Assembly (NCBI GenBank): GCA_020638975.1
Contig: JACKHN010000028.1
Coordinates: 23,639-87,638 of the forward strand
Direction of reading: 5' to 3'
Origin: Planctomycetaceae bacterium
Lineage (GTDB): Bacteria; Planctomycetota; Planctomycetia; Pirellulales; Pirellulaceae
DNA length: 64,000 nt
The translations under genes were made by a program, and so were the position numbers. Shown here one piece after another: positions 54,822-63,922 of this stretch. Numbering within the stretch: the first letter of the stretch is position 1; every line of letters starts with the position of its first letter. The notes below the pieces were generated by a model that saw only the letters and a list, made by a program, of their open reading frames with translations, was not told the origin of the DNA and made no database searches.

Positions 54822-57671
54822 ATGTTCCGCCGCCGTCACGCGCTGGTTCCATGCATTGTGTTGTGCTGCCTTAGTTTGTGCATCGGTTGCAAACGCAAAG
54901 CGCAAGCTCCTCCTCAGGTTGATTTACCGGTCAATGTTGATGAAGTCGTCGAAGTTACGTTTGAGCCAACCGACGGAATCCAGCTCGACATCCCACCTTC
55001 TCCTGCCCCAATTCCAGCGGCTTCGGACCATCCAGTGAGTGCCGATTTGAACCGGCGCATGCATTCCTATTTGATGGGAGACTTGGAACGCTATAACGCC
55101 CATAATTCGCGACAGGATAAGGCAACAGTCGCGGGCCGAGACTTTCTTGTCGCGTTGTTCGCATCGATTGCAGCACAACCTGACGCTCTTTCCAACGACG
55201 AACTCCGAGCGCTTGGCGATGCTGCGATCGCCGCAGGATCGAAGGATCTTTCCGTTCGCGCGCACCATTTGTTCCTCCGATTGATCGACGGCGACTTGGC
55301 GGCCTACGACGAACTGAACGAGTTGCTTCCCAAGTTGGAATCGTCGGAGCGAGTCAGTCATTTCACACGAGCTCGGGCGGTCCATTGGCTGGCTGACAAG
55401 GCCGACGATGTCAATCAATCTCCACGACAAGCGATGCGAGCTGCCCTGCGGATCTTCGCAGCATGGTTCGCCGCTGATGCAGTCAATGAAGACGTCTCTC
55501 CGTTCGTCTGGGTGTATTACGCCGACTTTGTTGGCATGTGCGAGAAACTGAAGTCCCTCGACGATCAGAAGCGACTGTTGGACGCGTGCTTGAAGATTCC
55601 TCAAGTTGATCCCTGGTTCAAACACATGGCGGTAGGGCAGTACTATTTGAATCTGGCGTGGCACTATCGCGGTAGTGGAACCGTTCAGCACGTCACGCCC
55701 GATGGATGGAAGAAATTCGGCCAGTACTTGCCAATTTCCGGCCGGCACTTGACGCATGCGTGGCGACTACGCCCCGACCTGCCTCACGCCGCAGCGACGA
55801 TGGTGACGATTGCGAAGGCCGGGGGCGACCCAGAAACTTCCACGCGTGAGTGGTTTGATCGGGCCGTGTACGCAACCATGGACTGGGACTTTGCCTATGT
55901 AAGTTACATCGACTCATTACTGCCTCGCTGGGGTGGCAGCCATCGTGCGCTAATCGCGTTTGGGAAGGAATGTGCGGCTAGTCAACGCTACGATACCCGG
56001 GTTCCTTACACGCTCTTTAGCATCATTCAAACGATCGAAGATGGAGCGGACGGCAACGCCAAGATCTTTGACAACCCCCAAGCCTATGCCGCGCTCGCGC
56101 CGATGCTCGAAGGATATCGCGACAGTCCACTCTCGCGCGAGCCTTGGAAGAAGTGGGCGACCGTGAACTACGGCTTGCTTTCTGCTCGAACCGGTTACTT
56201 CGAGGCGGCGCGTAAGGCGATTGATTCGGTCGACGCCGAGACGTTGAAGGCGAACGCGCAATCACGCATAAAACACCAGTTTCTGCGCAATCTCGCCTAC
56301 GCGGCGACAGGCCCGGCCAAGGAGCAGGTGAAACAGCTAATCGCGAAAAAACTCCTCGATGGCCACGCTGACGAAGTTGCGATCCGTGAAATGAAGGACT
56401 TGTTGGCCGCGGCGAGGAAGCTCGACACCCATGAGTACGCAGTGCGCTACTTTGATGAGCTTAACACCATGATCACTTGGCGAGAGAAGTTCTTAGGTGG
56501 CGACTGGGTAACACTCACATTCAGCGAAAACACAGACGGCTGGAATTTTCTGAGCCGCGGCGCCGACAAGACGGTGGAAAGCGAGAACACAATTGTCTTG
56601 TCGTCACGGAAAATCGGCACGGGCGGCATCGTCATGGAAAGTCTGATGCAGTTTCATCCGCCGTTCGAGATCGAGGCGGACATCGAACAAATTGCACCGC
56701 TAACACTGCCAACCATAGGCCTGCATATTGGAGATTCGCAACACTTTGAGGGCGAAGGAAGATATTTTGTCATTATGCAACATGCGGGCGCAGCAGGTCG
56801 TTTCATTTACGGAGAACGTGACCTGGGTGGCTTCATCAAGCTAAAGCCGGTCAACCGCATGCGACTCAAAGTGTGGCAAGGCTACTGGGAGCAATCCGTC
56901 AATAACGCGTTCTATTATCCCGGCATGGAGCCGAACTTTCACGCCGATGGGCGAGTTGCGTTTGGCGATTATGGCGAGGCACAAGACGTTGGAGAAGTTC
57001 GATTCTCCAACGTGCGCATTCGCTCCCTGGCTTATGACAAACCGCCGAGCATAACGACCGCCGCGGTCGATCCTGTCGACGTGTTGAAGTACTACGAAGA
57101 CGTTGTCAAGCACGACCCCGACGATGTGATTGCGTTGTTGTTTTTGGCGAATTCGTATCTGTCGACGGAGCAGATTCCGCAAGCCATGCAGGCTGTCGAG
57201 CGTTGTGAAGCGTTGATCGACAGGGAGGAATGGGTATCGTCCGGCCTGCGAACGGTCCAAGGAATGATCGACTACCAGAGCCGACGCTACCAAGAGGCAT
57301 GGGACAAGTTCCGTGAGGTATTGCCCGATCAACGCCAATCGTTCGGTGTCCAAGCACAGTTGGTGTGGCTTCTTGCCGCAAGCCCGGACGAAGCGATGCG
57401 CGACGGTGAAACGGCGGTGCAATACGCGAAGCAATCATTGGTCCTGGCGACAACTGATCACTGGTGGTATCAAGCCGCACTGGCCGCCGCCTATGCTGAG
57501 GCTGAAGATTTCGAGCAAGCCATCGAACTTCAGCAACAAGCCATCGACGGCGCACCAGAGCCGCTGAAAGCAAACGAACGCGAACGGCTGCTGCTCTACG
57601 AGGCAGGAAAGCCATATCGACTGGAGCAGCCCGATGATTCGGCTACAGTTGCTGGTGCAAGAGCCGAGTAG
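54822..57671 (+). CDS. Large lipoprotein with C-terminal TPR repeats
   Basis: 949 aa from ATG 54822 (GGAG about 8 bases upstream), which places the lipobox LCIGC at the end of a hydrophobic signal, with Cys near residue 23. An earlier in-frame ATG at 54741 gives no signal. Helical repeats fill about 80-560. A beta-sandwich (LamG-like) segment covers about 565-750 (FSENTDGWNFLSRGAD, FEIEADIEQIAPLTLPTIGLHIGD). TPR-like repeats follow (YYEDVVKHDPDDVIALLFLANSYL; YQSRRYQEAWDKFREVL). Unknown function; probably outer-membrane-anchored. Confidence 0.75.
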   Translation: MFRRRHALVPCIVLCCLSLCIGCKRKAQAPPQVDLPVNVDEVVEVTFEPTDGIQLDIPPSPAPIPAASDHPVSADLNRRMHSYLMGDLERYNAHNSRQDKATVAGRDFLVALFASIAAQPDALSNDELRALGDAAIAAGSKDLSVRAHHLFLRLIDGDLAAYDELNELLPKLESSERVSHFTRARAVHWLADKADDVNQSPRQAMRAALRIFAAWFAADAVNEDVSPFVWVYYADFVGMCEKLKSLDDQKRLLDACLKIPQVDPWFKHMAVGQYYLNLAWHYRGSGTVQHVTPDGWKKFGQYLPISGRHLTHAWRLRPDLPHAAATMVTIAKAGGDPETSTREWFDRAVYATMDWDFAYVSYIDSLLPRWGGSHRALIAFGKECAASQRYDTRVPYTLFSIIQTIEDGADGNAKIFDNPQAYAALAPMLEGYRDSPLSREPWKKWATVNYGLLSARTGYFEAARKAIDSVDAETLKANAQSRIKHQFLRNLAYAATGPAKEQVKQLIAKKLLDGHADEVAIREMKDLLAAARKLDTHEYAVRYFDELNTMITWREKFLGGDWVTLTFSENTDGWNFLSRGADKTVESENTIVLSSRKIGTGGIVMESLMQFHPPFEIEADIEQIAPLTLPTIGLHIGDSQHFEGEGRYFVIMQHAGAAGRFIYGERDLGGFIKLKPVNRMRLKVWQGYWEQSVNNAFYYPGMEPNFHADGRVAFGDYGEAQDVGEVRFSNVRIRSLAYDKPPSITTAAVDPVDVLKYYEDVVKHDPDDVIALLFLANSYLSTEQIPQAMQAVERCEALIDREEWVSSGLRTVQGMIDYQSRRYQEAWDKFREVLPDQRQSFGVQAQLVWLLAASPDEAMRDGETAVQYAKQSLVLATTDHWWYQAALAAAYAEAEDFEQAIELQQQAIDGAPEPLKANERERLLLYEAGKPYRLEQPDDSATVAGARAE

Positions 57672-57744
57672 TGCAGTTAAGTTCGACAACGAAGCGTTGA
57701 TTGGGGCGACGCATGCGAGACACCGCAGAGTACGCTCGCCCGAG

Positions 57745-58209
57745 CTAATCGTCGAGCGACTTTCGGCCCATGCCCTGGCGGTTCGATTCCAAATAGGAAG
57801 CAAGAATTACTTGGGCTGCGAGCATGTCGCGACGCTTCTGCCGCTGTTTCTTCGTGAGTTGGCCGGCGGCTAAGAAATCATCCGCGATCGAGGATGAGTA
57901 GCGTTCGTCGTAGAAGCCGACCGGCAAGCCCGTCGTATCACCTAACCACTGGCCGAACGCGCGAGCCTCTTGCGACTTTTGGCTTTCGTCGCCCGACATA
58001 TGGACTGGCAGTCCTACGACGAATCCGACAAGCGCTTCGTCCTTTACGAGTCGCCGGAAGTAGGCGGCATCTTGGTCTTTGGATCCGCGAGCATAGTTGT
58101 CGAGCGGACTGGCCAGTGTCTGCCGAGCGTCTGAGACGGCGATGCCAATGCGAACGGTGCCGAAGTCGACGCCGGCCAATCGACCTTCGCTAGGGAGTGA
58201 GTCATTCAT
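57745..58209 (-). CDS. ruvX: Putative pre-16S rRNA nuclease RuvX/YqgF
   Basis: 154 aa RNase H-fold protein. Asp15 in GVDFGTVRIGIAVSD, the Glu in FYDERYSSSIADDFL and the Asp in RRDMLAAQVILASYLES form the usual acidic set. Family members process 16S rRNA 5' ends. The ATG at 58209 overlaps the TGA of the lipase-like gene (ATGA), so translation is coupled; a longer frame to 58302 is not used. It is convergent with the large lipoprotein gene. Confidence 0.9.
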   Translation of the reverse strand: MNDSLPSEGRLAGVDFGTVRIGIAVSDARQTLASPLDNYARGSKDQDAAYFRRLVKDEALVGFVVGLPVHMSGDESQKSQEARAFGQWLGDTTGLPVGFYDERYSSSIADDFLAAGQLTKKQRQKRRDMLAAQVILASYLESNRQGMGRKSLDD

Positions 58210-59228
58210 TCTCGGAGCCGAACGTTCACTGGTGCGCGAGGAATCGGCTGCCGTAGATCCTCGGCGACCAGATAACCGTGCCAAAAGAATTTCAACGCAC
58301 ATTCCCGCACCGTCTCGTCGTCCATAATCGAGCTATGTAAAACGGGGAGCACTCTGAAATCTCGGGCACCAGGTAGTCTTGTCTCTTCCACGCTAACGAC
58401 GAAATCGTCGTCTCCGGTCAGCAACGGATTGCTGCCCGACGGTTCGCCCTTGCCACCAGCGATCACCGCGAACTCGCACGCGGGAACAGCGAGTCGTGGC
58501 TCGAGTGTCTCCCACTCGTTGGCTAATTCAAGCCCCGTCTTTCCCCAGATCGTCTGAAAGATCTTGTTGTCCGCAAACTTCCTCGCGAATTCGGCACCGT
58601 TGTTTGGCGGAGCCAGCATGACGATCCGATGGATTCGCGGGTCAGGCCGCTTTCCCTGAGCAAGGTTTGTCTGGTCGCCGAGGTAGTGGCGGATGACGAG
58701 ATTGCCGAGACTGTGCGCGACGAGATTGATCTCTGTGACCTTGGGACCCATATGCTCCATGACTCGTGCAAACGAACGAGCATGTTGATCGAGTTCGTTG
58801 CGCGTGCTGGCGTATGAGAAATTGACGATCGTATAGTCGCCATGCTCGTGAAAGTAATCGCATATCCCTTGCATGGATTCACGAGTCCGGAGCAGACCGT
58901 GAAGCGCTACGACGACTCGCCCTCGCATCGGCGGCAGTCCTAACTCTTGCTTCAACGATTCCAGCTGCTCGTTGCAGTGCTCAAAGCTTCCCCACGCCCG
59001 TCGATAATCCTTGTCGTCCAACAAACGATAGTGTCCGGTCCACGTGTGGCGTTGAATTCGCCAATCATGGAAGATCAACTCGTCTGTCCACAGTTGCTTG
59101 CCACCAAATGTAGGCCCTTCCACCGTCACCGCCGGGATCTCCAAACCGTTACCTCCCACTTCATCACCCAGCGATGAGAAGGGAAATGACGCGAGAATCA
59201 ATCCAAAGATCAATAGGTTTCGACTCAT
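58206..59228 (-). CDS. Secreted alpha/beta-hydrolase (lipase-like)
   Basis: 340 aa. Signal peptide (LLIFGLILASFPFSSLG). Alpha/beta-hydrolase fold with VVVALHGLLRTRESM near residue 103, the nucleophile elbow LVAHSLGN (Ser at about 168), and candidate Asp and His near FVVSVEET and PVLHSSIMDD. Resembles PGAP1/DUF676 lipases. It overlaps ruvX by the 4-bp ATGA, an odd pairing of a secreted enzyme with an rRNA nuclease. Confidence 0.82.
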   Translation of the reverse strand: MSRNLLIFGLILASFPFSSLGDEVGGNGLEIPAVTVEGPTFGGKQLWTDELIFHDWRIQRHTWTGHYRLLDDKDYRRAWGSFEHCNEQLESLKQELGLPPMRGRVVVALHGLLRTRESMQGICDYFHEHGDYTIVNFSYASTRNELDQHARSFARVMEHMGPKVTEINLVAHSLGNLVIRHYLGDQTNLAQGKRPDPRIHRIVMLAPPNNGAEFARKFADNKIFQTIWGKTGLELANEWETLEPRLAVPACEFAVIAGGKGEPSGSNPLLTGDDDFVVSVEETRLPGARDFRVLPVLHSSIMDDETVRECALKFFWHGYLVAEDLRQPIPRAPVNVRLRE

Positions 59229-59314
59229 GGCATTAACCGACGTTTGATATTTTGATTAACTACGACTTCTGTGTTAGGCATGCGGGAACAGCTACTTCGG
59301 TATTTGTGAATTTC

Positions 59315-59391
59315 GTGAGCCGACGGCGCTAGCCGCGGGCCTTATGCGTTACATTCCCAGCAGAGGCCCGCGGCTAGCGCCGACGGCTCAC
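59315..59391. repeat. Family C palindromic element, copy 2
   Basis: 28-bp inverted arms at 59315-59342 and 59364-59391 with one mismatch (starting GTGAGCCGACGGCGCTAGCC) and a 21-bp spacer. Same arms as the copy at 26771-26850. Confidence 0.85.
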
Positions 59392-59417
59392 AGCCGGAAA
59401 TTAATCTTCGCCCGTTC

Positions 59418-59543
59418 CCTAGGAATAAGTCAGAAATAACTTCGGCATTTCAAGAGTAGGGTCCGCTGTGCGGACCAGGAATCCCTGCGGTCCGCACAGC
59501 GGACCCTACGCTGAAGAAAAAGTTATTGTTGAGCCGGTCCCTA
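59418..59543. repeat. Family A palindromic element, copy 3
   Basis: Outer arms near 59424-59441 (GTCAGAAATAACTT) and 59521-59533; inner arms TAGGGTCCGCTGTGCGGACC (59457-59476) and GGTCCGCACAGCGGACCCTA (to 59508). CCCTAG occurs at both ends. Lies 27 bp from family C copy 2, before the manC stop codon. Confidence 0.8.
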
Positions 59544-59551
59544 GCTGGCAA

Positions 59552-60643
59552 TTATAGGTACTTGTCCCAGCCTTTCTCTTTCAGAATTTCGACGACTTTT
59601 CTAATCGCTTCTTCGTCGTGCTTTCGAGCAACAAGTGTCGCATCGGGTGTATGAACGACGATGCAGTCCTCCATCCCGAGTGTGACGACAAGATGTTCGT
59701 CCGAGGTGCGGACGATACATCCGCTGGAATTCACGGCCAAGTGTCGTCCGATCACTGTGTTGCCAACATCATCCGTGCCGAGTTGCCGCGTCAGCGAACG
59801 CCAATTGCCGACATCGTCCCAATCAAACGGAGCTTCGATGACCACGACATTCTCGTACTTCTCCATCACGGCATAGTCGATCGACTTGCCTTCGATCTTG
59901 GCAAACTCCGTCGTTAGCGTTTCGGCGAACGAATCGCTGCCATAGGAAGCTGTGATCGTCTGAATGTGCTCGTACATTTCGGGCTCGAATTGAGCGATCG
60001 CGTCAAGAATCGTTTTGGCTTTCCAAACGAAGATGCCCGAATTCCAGTAGAAGCCTCCCACAGCGAGATACTTCTCGGCGACTTCCGCGGAAGGTTTCTC
60101 GCGAAACATTTTCACGGGATACACGGCAATCTCGACTTCGCTGCCGTCCTCGGACCTCAACGGCTCGCCGCGCTCGATATAGCCAAAGCTTTCCGCTGGA
60201 TAAGACGGTCGAATGCCGAAGGTGACGATACGCGTCGGATCGCGTTCGACCAATTCCGACGCGTGGCGGATCGCTGAATGAAAGGCTTCGGTATCGCAAA
60301 TCACATGATCCGATGGCATGACGACCATCGTCGCGTCGCCATCGTTGCGAGCCACAATCGCCGCCGCCAGTCCGATGCAAGGAGCCGTATCACGCTTGCA
60401 GGGTTCGCCGATCACAGCGTTTGCGGGGAGGTCTGGAAGTTGGAAACGAATTGCATCGACAAGCGATTCGTTGGTCACAACCAGCGAGTCCTTCGCCGCC
60501 ATGAGACCGCTCACTCGAGCTAGCGTCTCTTGAATCATCGTTCGATCGCCGACCAGATTCAGGAGTTGCTTGGGCTGAGCAATACGACTGGCAGGCCAAA
60601 AGCGAGTGCCGGATCCTCCGGCCATGATGACGGCGTGTAGCAT
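59552..60643 (-). CDS. manC: Mannose-1-phosphate guanylyltransferase
   Basis: 363 aa nucleotidyltransferase producing GDP-mannose. The N-terminal signature MAGGSGTRFWPASRIAQPKQ, VVMPSDHVI and FVWKAKTIL are typical of ManC; there is no C-terminal isomerase domain. It lies 42 bp downstream of a UDP-sugar pyrophosphorylase gene, so two sugar-nucleotide enzymes are likely co-transcribed for glycan or cell-envelope synthesis. Confidence 0.9.
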   Translation of the reverse strand: MLHAVIMAGGSGTRFWPASRIAQPKQLLNLVGDRTMIQETLARVSGLMAAKDSLVVTNESLVDAIRFQLPDLPANAVIGEPCKRDTAPCIGLAAAIVARNDGDATMVVMPSDHVICDTEAFHSAIRHASELVERDPTRIVTFGIRPSYPAESFGYIERGEPLRSEDGSEVEIAVYPVKMFREKPSAEVAEKYLAVGGFYWNSGIFVWKAKTILDAIAQFEPEMYEHIQTITASYGSDSFAETLTTEFAKIEGKSIDYAVMEKYENVVVIEAPFDWDDVGNWRSLTRQLGTDDVGNTVIGRHLAVNSSGCIVRTSDEHLVVTLGMEDCIVVHTPDATLVARKHDEEAIRKVVEILKEKGWDKYL

Positions 60644-60684
60644 GTAGACATCCTATGTCGATTTGCCTCGCGGGCGACTACCGC

Positions 60685-62076
60685 CTACGAGAAGTATTTC
60701 GCTTCCGTAATCTCGTGGTCGGGACACTTGGATGCCGCTTCGGCCGAGTCGAACGCCCACAGCGGGCTGGCTTCAACGGCAACGCCCTCGGCGATCTTCG
60801 CACCCGCCTCGCGCAGCAGTCTCGCATCGCGAGCAACCATCGCTGCTTTGGCTGTTGTCGGCGAATCAGTCGGTTCGCCGTCCGCGTTCTTGACCGGAGC
60901 AAACGCATCGGCTGCGTCGACTTCGATCACGATGGCATTCTTGGCTAATGGAAGTAGGTCAAAGATAAATCGCTCGAATTTGATGGCGTTCGGCGACGTG
61001 GGTTTCACTTCGCTTCCGTCTGTGGCGATGTGCGGTACCGCTTTCAATGCACGGTGAAATGGCAACGAATTCTTTCGTTCCGCAGCCCGCTCTAAGAAGC
61101 TGCGTCGGAACGTATGCACGCCGATGCTGCCTGCCCACAACTTCAGCGAACCATCGCTTTGAGTCTTCGCACCGAACTCGGGTGGCAGATCGCTGTACTC
61201 GATGATCTGCGTGACACCATCAATCGTGACGACGTTGCCAACTTTCTCGTCCGCTGCGCGTTTCTTGACAACTTGCGAAGTCATCTCCGAACCGGACAGT
61301 AAGTGATAGCCAATCATCTGCGGATCACAGATCTGCGCCAAAGGATTGTCGATGTGACAGTAGAACAGATGTTCGATGTTTCGCTGCTGTGCATCCGCCA
61401 TGCAGCCTTCTTTCACAAAAGCTGCGAGGGTACCGCCGTGTCCGTCGGGACTAAGCGCCAACGAATCGCGCTCAGCCAACAGCAGCTTGCCCGTGCCGGC
61501 ATCTACCGCTGGCATGACACCTTGGCAGAAAATCTGCAACTCATCTTTGTTCAAACCGAAACGATCATGCTTCTCCAAATACGATACCGTCTCGTCGTGT
61601 GTCGCCGGGCTGGTCATCAGATACATCGGGATGGAAACGCCATAACGTTTGGCGACAGCACGCAGTCGTTCGATCAGAATCTGAAACAAAGTGCGCTGCG
61701 AGACCGGCCCCAGCGGAAACATACCCTTGGGATGATCGAAGCCCAGACGAGTTCCTTGGCCACCCGCGACCAGGATCAATCCCAGCTGCCCTTCGCGCAG
61801 CGCCTGTTCCCCGCGTGCGACGGCCTCCATGGGAGAGAACTCGTTGTCGGTCGAATCGAGTCGGATGGCTCGTGGCGGTTGTGCTTTCGCTGCCAATGCC
61901 GCCCAGTCAGGAGCGGCATCTTCGCCTTGTACTAGCTGATTGAGCAGTTCGAAGTCGATCGCTTCGAGTTGAGCCGACAGTCGCGATCGTTGCCCGGCGT
62001 TGAGATCGTCCCAAAACGCGAGCGTCTGCTGCTGGCCGGCTTCTTCCAATCGAGCAACTAGTTCTTCGTGGGTCAC
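60685..62076 (-). CDS. UTP-sugar-1-phosphate uridylyltransferase (UAP/UGP family)
   Basis: 463 aa with the eukaryote-type UDP-GlcNAc pyrophosphorylase layout: VAGGQGTRLGFDHPKGMFP (UTP/Mg site, about 104-122), LMTSPATHD, FCQGVMPAVD, LSPDGHGGTL and FYCHIDNPLA, with KFERFIFDLLP toward the C-terminus. The product is UDP-GlcNAc or UDP-glucose; the motif set favours the UAP type, so no symbol is given. The start is GTG at 62076 with AAGGA 6 bases upstream. Confidence 0.88.
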   Translation of the reverse strand: MTHEELVARLEEAGQQQTLAFWDDLNAGQRSRLSAQLEAIDFELLNQLVQGEDAAPDWAALAAKAQPPRAIRLDSTDNEFSPMEAVARGEQALREGQLGLILVAGGQGTRLGFDHPKGMFPLGPVSQRTLFQILIERLRAVAKRYGVSIPMYLMTSPATHDETVSYLEKHDRFGLNKDELQIFCQGVMPAVDAGTGKLLLAERDSLALSPDGHGGTLAAFVKEGCMADAQQRNIEHLFYCHIDNPLAQICDPQMIGYHLLSGSEMTSQVVKKRAADEKVGNVVTIDGVTQIIEYSDLPPEFGAKTQSDGSLKLWAGSIGVHTFRRSFLERAAERKNSLPFHRALKAVPHIATDGSEVKPTSPNAIKFERFIFDLLPLAKNAIVIEVDAADAFAPVKNADGEPTDSPTTAKAAMVARDARLLREAGAKIAEGVAVEASPLWAFDSAEAASKCPDHEITEAKYFS

Positions 62077-62113
62077 AACGTTTCCTTACTGCTTGCCGTT
62101 TTGTGGCGGATCG

Positions 62114-62236
62114 TTATTGGCTGGAAAACCAGCCTTGGACATAACCGTATGCGAGCACCGCCAGAATCGGAAAGAACACAAAGATCGATCCGTAAGTGAA
62201 CAACGTCGTCCACGCGTGTCGGGGCCATCGAGCCAT
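62114..62236 (-). CDS. Small single-pass membrane protein
   Basis: A 40-aa frame: basic N-terminus MARWPRHAWTTL, one hydrophobic helix (YGSIFVFFPILAVLAYGYV) and a short tail ending WFSSQ. It lies 37 bp upstream of the UDP-sugar pyrophosphorylase gene on the same strand and has strong membrane-protein character, but no clear ribosome-binding site. Unknown function; the call rests on composition and context. Confidence 0.42.
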   Translation of the reverse strand: MARWPRHAWTTLFTYGSIFVFFPILAVLAYGYVQGWFSSQ

Positions 62237-62373
62237 TTATTCGCTGCCATCCCGGAGGTGTTGCGGTACTGTGTTGCTGTACTGAAGTGCGTTGCCCGTT
62301 AACATAGCTATCACGTCCGAACCGTCCAAGAGCAGCCGGGCGCTCCGAATCACCCATCTCCCCAGAAAACGCG

Positions 62374-63351
62374 ATGAAGCCCACAACGATATCACTCTCC
62401 ATAGCTGTCATCCAACTCAGTTCATTCGCCGGTTTCTCGGCGGAATCCGTTCCACTGACCAACCAGACCACTGTGGTCTTCGCTTCGATCGACGCCGGAC
62501 AAGAGGCTCTCAAAACACCGGACCGCTACACCAAGTCGCTCAGCCGCTTCGACCTGGAGTCGCGACTCCGGACGCGCGACGACGTCACTGCCGCCGATCT
62601 CATGCAATACTCCGCCGAGCAAGTGGTCGCGTGGAGCGACGAGGATCGGGCGAAGCTGGAGCCGATCATTGCCAGCATCGGTCGGCGCTTTGCGGAGTAC
62701 AACATCCCGCTTCCTCCGAAGATTCTCCTGATTCAAACCACGGGAAAAGAGGAAGGCGACGCCGCGTACTGTCGCCGCCACGCGGTGATTTTCCCCCGGC
62801 GCTACGTCCGCTTCCCCGCCGAGCAATTGGAACCCATCTTCATCCACGAGTTGTTCCACGTCCTCAGCAGCCACAACGAAGCCTTGCGTAATTCGCTGTA
62901 CGAGATCATCGGCTTCAAGCCTTGCCCTGAGATCGCACTGCCCGAGTCGCTGGCCAACTTCAAGATCACCAACCCCGACGGCCCATCCTTAAACTACTAC
63001 ATCGAATTAGACGTCGATGGCCAACGCCGACTCGCTGTGTCGCTGCTACATTCGCCCGAACGATTCGACCCCCTGCAAGGCCGCACTTTCTTTCAGTACT
63101 TGAAGTTCCACCTGCTGGTCGTCGAGCGCGATGGCGACGACTGGCGAGTCGTCAAAGAGTCCGACAAGCCGCTCTTGCTCGACCCAAAACAAACGCCGTC
63201 GTTCCATCAGCAAATCGGTAGCAACACCAAATACATCATCCACCCCGACGAAGTCCTTGCCGACAATTTCATGCATCTGATGATGAAGAAGCCGGGGCTG
63301 CCGAATCCGGAGATTGTTAGCGAGATAGCCGAGCAGTTGCGAGCGCCGTAG
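62374..63351 (+). CDS. Secreted HELFH zinc metalloprotease-like protein
   Basis: 325 aa. Signal peptide (SLSIAVIQLSSFAGFSAES). The zinc-binding HExxH is IFIHELFHVLSSHN (about residue 170), with a later Glu in IIHPDEVLADNF (about 300) as a plausible third ligand, as in gluzincins. Between them there is little recognisable structure. It may be a peptidase of the cell surface. The ATG has no clear ribosome-binding site. Family not identified. Confidence 0.7.
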   Translation: MKPTTISLSIAVIQLSSFAGFSAESVPLTNQTTVVFASIDAGQEALKTPDRYTKSLSRFDLESRLRTRDDVTAADLMQYSAEQVVAWSDEDRAKLEPIIASIGRRFAEYNIPLPPKILLIQTTGKEEGDAAYCRRHAVIFPRRYVRFPAEQLEPIFIHELFHVLSSHNEALRNSLYEIIGFKPCPEIALPESLANFKITNPDGPSLNYYIELDVDGQRRLAVSLLHSPERFDPLQGRTFFQYLKFHLLVVERDGDDWRVVKESDKPLLLDPKQTPSFHQQIGSNTKYIIHPDEVLADNFMHLMMKKPGLPNPEIVSEIAEQLRAP

Positions 63352-63416
63352 ATAAATGCTCGACGAGTTGATGTGATCGAACGGAACGGCCTTGGCGTCG
63401 CAATTCAGTCTGAAGC

Positions 63417-63638
63417 TCAGAATCGTATGTTGTCGGTATTCGGATCTTGGTAGTGGATTCCTATTCGTCGCAGTTGCCAAAGAATGGATTGAACGTCTGC
63501 CCAACGATTGCCCCAAATCTCTTGCTGTCGCTCGTTCCACTCTTGCAACACTTCGTCAGTGTGTTCTGGTTGATGGTCGATGTAGACTTTACCGAAGTCG
63601 AGACGATCGCCATTTCGACCACCCAGAGCTGATTGCAA
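63417..63638 (-). CDS. Small conserved-looking hypothetical protein
   Basis: 73 aa starting at TTG 63638, with AAGG about 8 bases upstream. Rich in charged and aromatic residues: VYIDHQPEHTDEVLQEWNE, EIWGNRWADVQSILWQLRR and a NIRF end. The codon pattern and composition look genuine. It is divergent from the next gene, with a 53-bp shared spacer. No function recognised. Confidence 0.5.
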   Translation of the reverse strand: MQSALGGRNGDRLDFGKVYIDHQPEHTDEVLQEWNERQQEIWGNRWADVQSILWQLRRIGIHYQDPNTDNIRF

Positions 63639-63691
63639 TTCCGTGCCTTTTCAAATAACGACCCGCTTTTGATTTCAGTTCGAGAGTTGCC

Positions 63692-63922
63692 ATGAGTGCT
63701 AAAACGGGTTACTCGTCAACCGTCAGCATTGTCTTAAAAGTCGGCCACGAAGAACGACAGGTGGCGCAAGTGACCGATGACATGCTCATTCTACGGGAGG
63801 ATCCGGGATTCGATCTCGCGGGGGCAGCAGCACTGATTGTTACCGTTGACGGTGAAGACACAGAATATCGAATCACGTTGCGAAAGGCGACAGAACGGCG
63901 AGACGTTTTGTCGTATTCTTGA
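63692..63922 (+). CDS. Small hypothetical protein
   Basis: 76 aa with a small beta-rich pattern (TVSIVLKVGHEERQVAQVTDD, ALIVTVDGEDTEYRITL). Starts 53 bp from the divergent small gene at 63638, which suggests a functional pair. Not recognised. Confidence 0.55.
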   Translation: MSAKTGYSSTVSIVLKVGHEERQVAQVTDDMLILREDPGFDLAGAAALIVTVDGEDTEYRITLRKATERRDVLSYS

